DNA of 42,990 nucleotides from a virus, in the IMG/VR virus record IMGVR_UViG_3300021962_000212, positions 1 to 42,990 of that record; one strand, 5' to 3'. Below, piece by piece: positions 40,305-42,990 of this stretch (the first letter of the stretch is position 1; every line of letters begins with the position of its first letter). The translations under genes and the position numbers were made by a program. The notes under the pieces were generated by a model. It was not told the DNA's origin, did not search any database, and saw only the letters and a program-made list of their open reading frames with translations.

Positions 40305-40435
40305 TTGCAGTAGGAAGGATCAACTTGGCAGAAACGATCAGCTTGTCTTTCTTGATACTCATTCACCGTTGCATAAGCTGGAATTGCAACTTTAAGACTC
40401 AGAGCAAGAGTAGCAATCAGAAGTGCGATTCTCAT
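40301..40435 (-). CDS. Small exported protein with signal peptide, 44 aa
   Basis: This 44-residue protein reads MRIALLIATLALSLKVAIPAYA, broken here after the likely cleavage site AYA (residues 20-22), leaving about 22 mature residues (TVNEYQERQADRF, then CQVDPSYCK). A basic residue, a hydrophobic run and the A-x-A box give a classic Sec signal. Two cysteines in the mature part could form a disulfide in the periplasm. It is one of few visible envelope-directed products here. Confidence 0.72.
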   Translation of the reverse strand: MRIALLIATLALSLKVAIPAYATVNEYQERQADRFCQVDPSYCK

Positions 40436-40441
40436 TGTTAA

Positions 40442-40615
40442 TCAGTCAACGACAGAGTAGCAAGCAACCCAGGAAGGAATCCCAGAAAGTGATAACGAAC
40501 CGTTGCGGGCATCGCAATAATCTTGGGCGTCATCTTCGGAGTAGAAAGGTCCAATATACTCGGGAGAATCGAGTGCATTGGAATCGAAGCGAACTGTGAA
40601 AGTGGTTTGTGTCAT
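40442..40615 (-). CDS. Hypothetical protein, 57 aa
   Basis: This 57-residue protein starts MTQTTFTVRFDSNALDSPEY, then IGPFYSEDDAQDYCDARNGS and SWVACYSVVD. A strand plus PFYSEDDAQDYCD helix is the frequent small fold seen in this cluster. The only usable start is the ATG at the end of repeat copy 8, which shows that this element must tolerate translation starting in its last bases. Function unknown. Confidence 0.72.
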   Translation of the reverse strand: MTQTTFTVRFDSNALDSPEYIGPFYSEDDAQDYCDARNGSLSLSGIPSWVACYSVVD

Positions 40616-40644
40616 ACTACTGATGCACTTTCAAGGGCCCAGTT
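40614..40644 (-). repeat. Unit-head repeat, copy 8
   Basis: Consensus copy, directly abutting the upstream TGA stop. The ATG of the 57-aa gene is formed at its end and there is no other nearby start, an important constraint on what this element does. Confidence 0.92.
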
Positions 40645-40818
40645 TCAGTAACCGTTCAGGAAGTCAGCAAGTGCTTCCTGATACTCAGTTTCAGTCTGAA
40701 AGTTACGATAACCAATCGTGAGAGGAAAGGTACGCTTTGGAGCAGAAGCTTTAGGCAGGTCACGACCTTTATCGAGAACCTGTTGAGTGTAAGGATTGGA
40801 GTTGTAGTTAGTGTTCAT
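40645..40818 (-). CDS. Hypothetical protein, 57 aa
   Basis: This 57-residue protein starts MNTNYNSNPYTQQVLDKGRD, then LPKASAPKRTFPLTIGYRNF and QTETEYQEALADFLNGY. Start codon again at the end of a repeat (copy 9), with no other Met nearby. Single-gene unit flanked by two repeats, so it looks like a movable cassette. Function unknown. Confidence 0.72.
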   Translation of the reverse strand: MNTNYNSNPYTQQVLDKGRDLPKASAPKRTFPLTIGYRNFQTETEYQEALADFLNGY

Positions 40819-40847
40819 ACTACTGATGCACTTTCAAGGGCCCAATT
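40817..40847 (-). repeat. Unit-head repeat, copy 9
   Basis: Full copy with one change (AATTGGG for AACTGGG), which keeps a G-T pair in the hairpin. The stop codon of the 47-aa gene overlaps its first two bases. Confidence 0.9.
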
Positions 40848-40989
40848 ACTTGAACACACCGTTGACACCTACAACTTTTGCAGTAGGATTTCGTGCTTGT
40901 GCAGTCTCACGCGCATCTTTTGGAGAGTTAGCATACACTTCCTCCTTAAAGACTTTACCACCAACGTATAACTGAACTTCGTATTTCAT
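40846..40989 (-). CDS. Hypothetical protein, 47 aa
   Basis: This 47-residue protein starts MKYEVQLYVGGKVFKEEVYA, then NSPKDARETAQARNPTAKVV. It has the strand-strand-helix-strand form typical of small cyanophage proteins in which a ribbon is followed by a helix APRDARE-like segment. The ATG overlaps the upstream stop (ATGA). Function unknown. Confidence 0.75.
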   Translation of the reverse strand: MKYEVQLYVGGKVFKEEVYANSPKDARETAQARNPTAKVVGVNGVFK

Positions 40990-41177
40990 AGTGTTTGAAA
41001 CTCCTGTGCTTCTTTGATGTTAGAATTGAAGAACTTTTGCAGAATGGAAGTGATTACAGGTTGCCATTCTTTATCTTTAATCAGGTCACGATTTTGTGCT
41101 TCAACAAGAAACTTAAGAATACAAGTTTCTTCATTGGCAGTGAAATTAACGCGAGTGAAAGTGTAACCGTCAGTCAT
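40986..41177 (-). CDS. Hypothetical protein, 63 aa
   Basis: This 63-residue protein starts MTDGYTFTRVNFTANEETCI, followed by a helical part (LKFLVEAQNRDLIKDKEWQP). I prefer this ATG to a TTG two codons up, because it gives the TGATTATGA junction seen at three neighbouring joints. Function unknown. Confidence 0.72.
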   Translation of the reverse strand: MTDGYTFTRVNFTANEETCILKFLVEAQNRDLIKDKEWQPVITSILQKFFNSNIKEAQEFQTL

Positions 41178-41179
41178 AA

Positions 41180-41512
41180 TCAAACTCCTAGCAGTTCGCG
41201 TTGCTCTGGTGTGAGAGATTCAATCAGTTCTTTACGCTTTTGTGCTTTGATTTCTTTCTCTTGTTGTTTCACAAGCATTTCATCCAAAATGTTATCCATT
41301 GTGTAGAAATCATAGTCTCCTCCATTATTCCAAGTGGATTCACCTTCGTTATCTACAAAGATGCTTTGATTGTAGAAGTCACCATCAACACACCAATCAC
41401 AATACAGAGTGATTTTATAACCTTCATCAGTTTGACGAAAGGTTGCGCCAGAAGGAGAAAGTTTCTGTGCTTTACAGAGAAAGTTCAGCAGTTCGGTTGC
41501 TTGGATTGTCAT
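41180..41512 (-). CDS. Hypothetical protein, 110 aa
   Basis: This 110-residue protein starts MTIQATELLNFLCKAQKLSP. It contains a Tyr/Trp-rich strand domain (YKITLYCDWCVDGDFYNQSI and NNGGDYDFYTMDNI) and a charged helical C-terminus (LVKQQEKEIKAQKRKELIES, then LTPEQRELLGV). Start chosen two codons below a TTG for the TGATTATGA junction. It resembles conserved cyanophage small proteins, but no activity is assigned. Confidence 0.75.
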   Translation of the reverse strand: MTIQATELLNFLCKAQKLSPSGATFRQTDEGYKITLYCDWCVDGDFYNQSIFVDNEGESTWNNGGDYDFYTMDNILDEMLVKQQEKEIKAQKRKELIESLTPEQRELLGV

Positions 41513-41514
41513 AA

Positions 41515-41682
41515 TCAAACAGGGGTAACTTCAACAGAACGGATCAGATTGGTGCGATCTTGTGCTAAGTAATCATCAGCAATTTTACCACAAGATGAAC
41601 GCGATTTCACAATCTTTTCTTCATACAGGTTCTCATCTTCATCAGGAACCCAATACTCAATCAGAAGACGGTAAGTGTTCAT
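41515..41682 (-). CDS. Hypothetical protein, 55 aa
   Basis: This 55-residue protein starts MNTYRLLIEYWVPDEDENLY, followed by EEKIVKSRSSCGKIADDYLA and QDRTNLIRSVEVTPV. A beta strand, a charged helix, and a final strand: compact alpha/beta fold. Joined to both neighbours by TGATTATGA. Function unknown. Confidence 0.72.
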   Translation of the reverse strand: MNTYRLLIEYWVPDEDENLYEEKIVKSRSSCGKIADDYLAQDRTNLIRSVEVTPV

Positions 41683-41684
41683 AA

Positions 41685-41927
41685 TCAGTACAGAGGGCAG
41701 AAAGAACCACAGAACTTACGAACCCACTGCAAAGTGTCATAATGACTGCGGGGTTTCGACATCACCATGCTTTTGTTTGTTTCAGTGTTGAGAGCAATAG
41801 CAACGTATTTGTGGTCACATTCTTGATACTCAGGAGTGATTTGTTGAATGAACATTTGCATCACCTTGCCTTCTTTCCAGTTGGTGACATAGTGAAAAAC
41901 TTGATCCATTTCGGTGGTTGTGCTCAT
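41685..41927 (-). CDS. Hypothetical protein, 80 aa
   Basis: This 80-residue protein starts MSTTTEMDQVFHYVTNWKEG, followed by KVMQMFIQQITPEYQECDHK, YVAIALNTETNKSMVMSKPR and a C-terminal WVRKFCGSFCP. Cysteines and histidines are scattered without a finger pattern. Second Met at codon 7 (MDQVF) is an alternative start. First gene of the five-gene unit after copy 10. Confidence 0.72.
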   Translation of the reverse strand: MSTTTEMDQVFHYVTNWKEGKVMQMFIQQITPEYQECDHKYVAIALNTETNKSMVMSKPRSHYDTLQWVRKFCGSFCPLY

Positions 41928-41956
41928 ACTACTGAAGCACTTTCAAGGGCCCAGTT
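41926..41956 (-). repeat. Unit-head repeat, copy 10
   Basis: Full copy with one change in the unpaired bulge base (GCTTCAG for GCATCAG). Upstream stop four bases before it; the ATG of the 80-aa gene is formed at its end. Confidence 0.9.
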
Positions 41957-41960
41957 CTAT

Positions 41961-42215
41961 TCACCAGCGGCCTTGTTGGATGAGAATCTTTTTGATCTCG
42001 CTATAAATGAACTGACGAAGTTTAGTGTCGGTAGTGTTATCAAAAGCATAATAAAGACGATTCAGATACTCATTCTGTGTGACACCAATGTTACCATCAC
42101 CACCGATCTCATTGAGTGATGAACCTGCTTTAGCTTTGGGTTTGCCAAAGTTACCAGTGATGTTACCTTGTGTCCTCAGTTTAGGACGAATCTTTGAGAG
42201 GTTAGAATAAGTCAT
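41961..42215 (-). CDS. Hypothetical basic protein, 84 aa
   Basis: This 84-residue protein starts MTYSNLSKIRPKLRTQGNIT. A Gly/Lys-rich basic first half (GNFGKPKAKAGSSLNEIGGD) precedes a helical tail (NEYLNRLYYAFDNTTDTKLR, then QFIYSEIKKILIQQGRW). Disordered N-terminus plus helical C-terminus is a nucleic-acid- or partner-binding design. It overlaps the 50-aa gene by 14 bases. Function unknown. Confidence 0.72.
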   Translation of the reverse strand: MTYSNLSKIRPKLRTQGNITGNFGKPKAKAGSSLNEIGGDGNIGVTQNEYLNRLYYAFDNTTDTKLRQFIYSEIKKILIQQGRW

Positions 42216-42354
42216 AATTCCATCCAGATTTCAAAGATTTAATCATTTCAGACAAAGTTTGTTCGCTACCTTTTAATCTAGGATTGCAACGACGTTTCTC
42301 AACTGGAGGTGGATTGTAGAGTTTGATTGTTGATGCTAAACGCAAATCATTCAT
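42202..42354 (-). CDS. Hypothetical protein, 50 aa
   Basis: This 50-residue protein reads MNDLRLASTIKLYNPPPVEK, then RRCNPRLKGSEQTLSEMIKS. The Pro/Arg-rich centre and a short C-terminal helix look like an adaptor peptide. Start overlaps the upstream stop (TGAATGA junction) and its end overlaps the 84-aa start. Function unknown. Confidence 0.7.
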   Translation of the reverse strand: MNDLRLASTIKLYNPPPVEKRRCNPRLKGSEQTLSEMIKSLKSGWNYDLF

Positions 42355-42527
42355 TCTTCATCCTCCTCATAAGGGAACATTTCATCATACTCTTCGTCTG
42401 TGAGAGTAAGATACTGAATATTAGCGTTCTTGTGCTCTTCAGCATACACTAACTGGTAGTGTGCGAAAGAAGAAGAGCTGGTGCTAGCAAACTCTACTAG
42501 ACCATCAACTAAACAAAGGTAGTTCAT
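42351..42527 (-). CDS. Hypothetical protein with acidic tail, 58 aa
   Basis: This 58-residue protein starts MNYLCLVDGLVEFASTSSSS and ends LTDEEYDEMFPYEEDEE, with nine acids in the last 16 residues. I choose the ATG overlapping the upstream TGA (ATGA) over a start nine codons up, which would be in the 150-aa gene. Function unknown. Confidence 0.72.
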   Translation of the reverse strand: MNYLCLVDGLVEFASTSSSSFAHYQLVYAEEHKNANIQYLTLTDEEYDEMFPYEEDEE

Positions 42528-42976
42528 TTTGCGTACAGATAACCACCCGACCAATCTGCATTTTGCAGAAGATATTCACGATCTTTGATCAATCGCAGAT
42601 CATAACGAACACCTTTCGCAGGACTACGCCAGGTTGCAGACTTGTAAACTTCACCAGTGTTCTTATCAATGAAGCAATGAACACTGCGGGAACCGCCACC
42701 ACTCACAAAGATGACTTTATGATACTTTTTACCAGTCTCAATCACATAATCAATGTCGCTCTTTCCAGACTTAAGTTCATCAATCTTGCGCTGATGATAC
42801 TCTCTACTACTCACAAGTGTAGTGCAATCTCCATAAGTATCAAGATGTCGTTGATGACCGCGAATAGAATACTGACGATAGTTGTCCTTCAGTGCTTCAA
42901 TTAGCAGCAGAGTATTCTTGAGAACATTCTCTGCAATAGTTTGTTTTGCTTGTGCTTGCATGGTAGTGTTGCTCAT
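42524..42976 (-). CDS. Conserved cyanophage protein, 150 aa
   Basis: This 150-residue protein has a helical N-terminal half (AENVLKNTLLLIEALKDNYR) and a strand-rich C-terminus: IFVSGGGSRSVHCFIDKNTG, then EVYKSATWRSPAKGVRYDLR and LIKDREYLLQNADWSGGYLY. The second part is a compact signature I recognise as widespread in T4-like cyanophages, of unknown function. The first ATG is formed at the end of the partial repeat copy 11; a second Met at codon 6 is an alternative. Confidence 0.82.
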   Translation of the reverse strand: MSNTTMQAQAKQTIAENVLKNTLLLIEALKDNYRQYSIRGHQRHLDTYGDCTTLVSSREYHQRKIDELKSGKSDIDYVIETGKKYHKVIFVSGGGSRSVHCFIDKNTGEVYKSATWRSPAKGVRYDLRLIKDREYLLQNADWSGGYLYAK

Positions 42977-42990
42977 ACTATGGATGCACT
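42975..42990 (-). repeat. Unit-head repeat, copy 11 (cut by window end)
   Basis: Only the last 16 bases of the element are in the window (AGTGCATCC followed by ATAGTAT). TAGTAT is kept and two bases of the hairpin arm differ. The rest of the copy is beyond the edge. Confidence 0.75.

Noticed and set aside
38577-42119. Plus-strand open frames that share the peptide TTDALSRAQF
   Set aside because: This peptide is simply the plus-strand reading of the 31-bp repeat. The minus strand has better, tightly joined genes over the same DNA.
35939-42990. CRISPR array
   Set aside because: Repeats are separated by genes of very different length, not by spacers of uniform size, and no cas genes are present.
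38392-42990. The repeat as intrinsic terminator
   Set aside because: The hairpin is imperfect and no T run follows on the coding strand.
38392-42990. The repeat as ordinary sigma70 promoter using TTGAAA as -35 box
   Set aside because: TTGAAA is only nine bases from TAGTAT, far below the usual 16-18; any promoter here must use another upstream contact.

Overview
The window is AT-rich, tightly packed double-stranded DNA phage sequence. It reads as a T4-like myovirus of the marine cyanophage type (Synechococcus/Prochlorococcus host). The evidence is the T4 virion gene order (gp13-14-15-16-17-18 and gp25-6-[gp7 position]-8), late promoters of the form NATAAATA, and several conserved small cyanophage proteins. 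Two giant virion proteins typical of this group are also present, one DUF4815-like and one carrying a YHYH-type motif. Host and genus are inferred from gene content, not from a search.

Layout. Every gene but one is on the minus strand, so transcription runs from high to low coordinates. (1) Positions 1-8240 hold neck, tail-completion and packaging genes: gp13, gp14, gp15, gp16, a 643-residue multidomain protein inserted between the terminase subunits, gp17, a small Cys4 protein, and the first 16 codons of the tail sheath gp18. (2) Positions 8248-32220 are the baseplate block: a 2610-residue DUF4815-like protein, gp8 (frame-disrupted near its C-terminus), a 4079-residue protein in the gp7 position, gp6 and gp25. 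(3) Positions 32253-35400 hold small conserved cyanophage genes and a GT-A-like glycosyltransferase with its own sigma70-type promoter. (4) Positions 35400-36430 hold small genes of unknown function read from a consensus sigma70 promoter at 36457-36485. (5) Positions 36430-37607 hold a 371-bp promoter and control region, a plus-strand GIY-YIG homing endonuclease, and a terminator facing the minus-strand genes. (6) Positions 37608-42976 hold about 22 very small genes (41-150 residues) arranged in short operons.

The most unusual feature is in (4) and (6). A 31-bp sequence occurs ten times in full, plus an eleventh time cut by the window end. It is always in the same orientation, fills the space between the stop codon of one gene and the start of the next, and stands at the head of each short operon. 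All full copies keep GGGCCC and all eleven keep TAGTAT, a plausible -10 box. In between is an imperfect hairpin with a TTGAAA loop. Genes inside a unit are joined by tight ATGA or TAATG junctions, and junctions between units carry the repeat. I read it as a dispersed regulatory cassette (promoter plus stem-loop, or a 5'-leader element) that defines the transcription units, analogous to the promoter-early stem-loops described in RB49-type T4-like phages but different in sequence.

Other points: gp8 is split by a +1 frame change exactly where an AATAAATA late-promoter-like word lies; beta-rich GxGY modules are shared among gp14, gp8 and the two giant proteins; and about 20 genes are too short to be seen without reading the gaps codon by codon.
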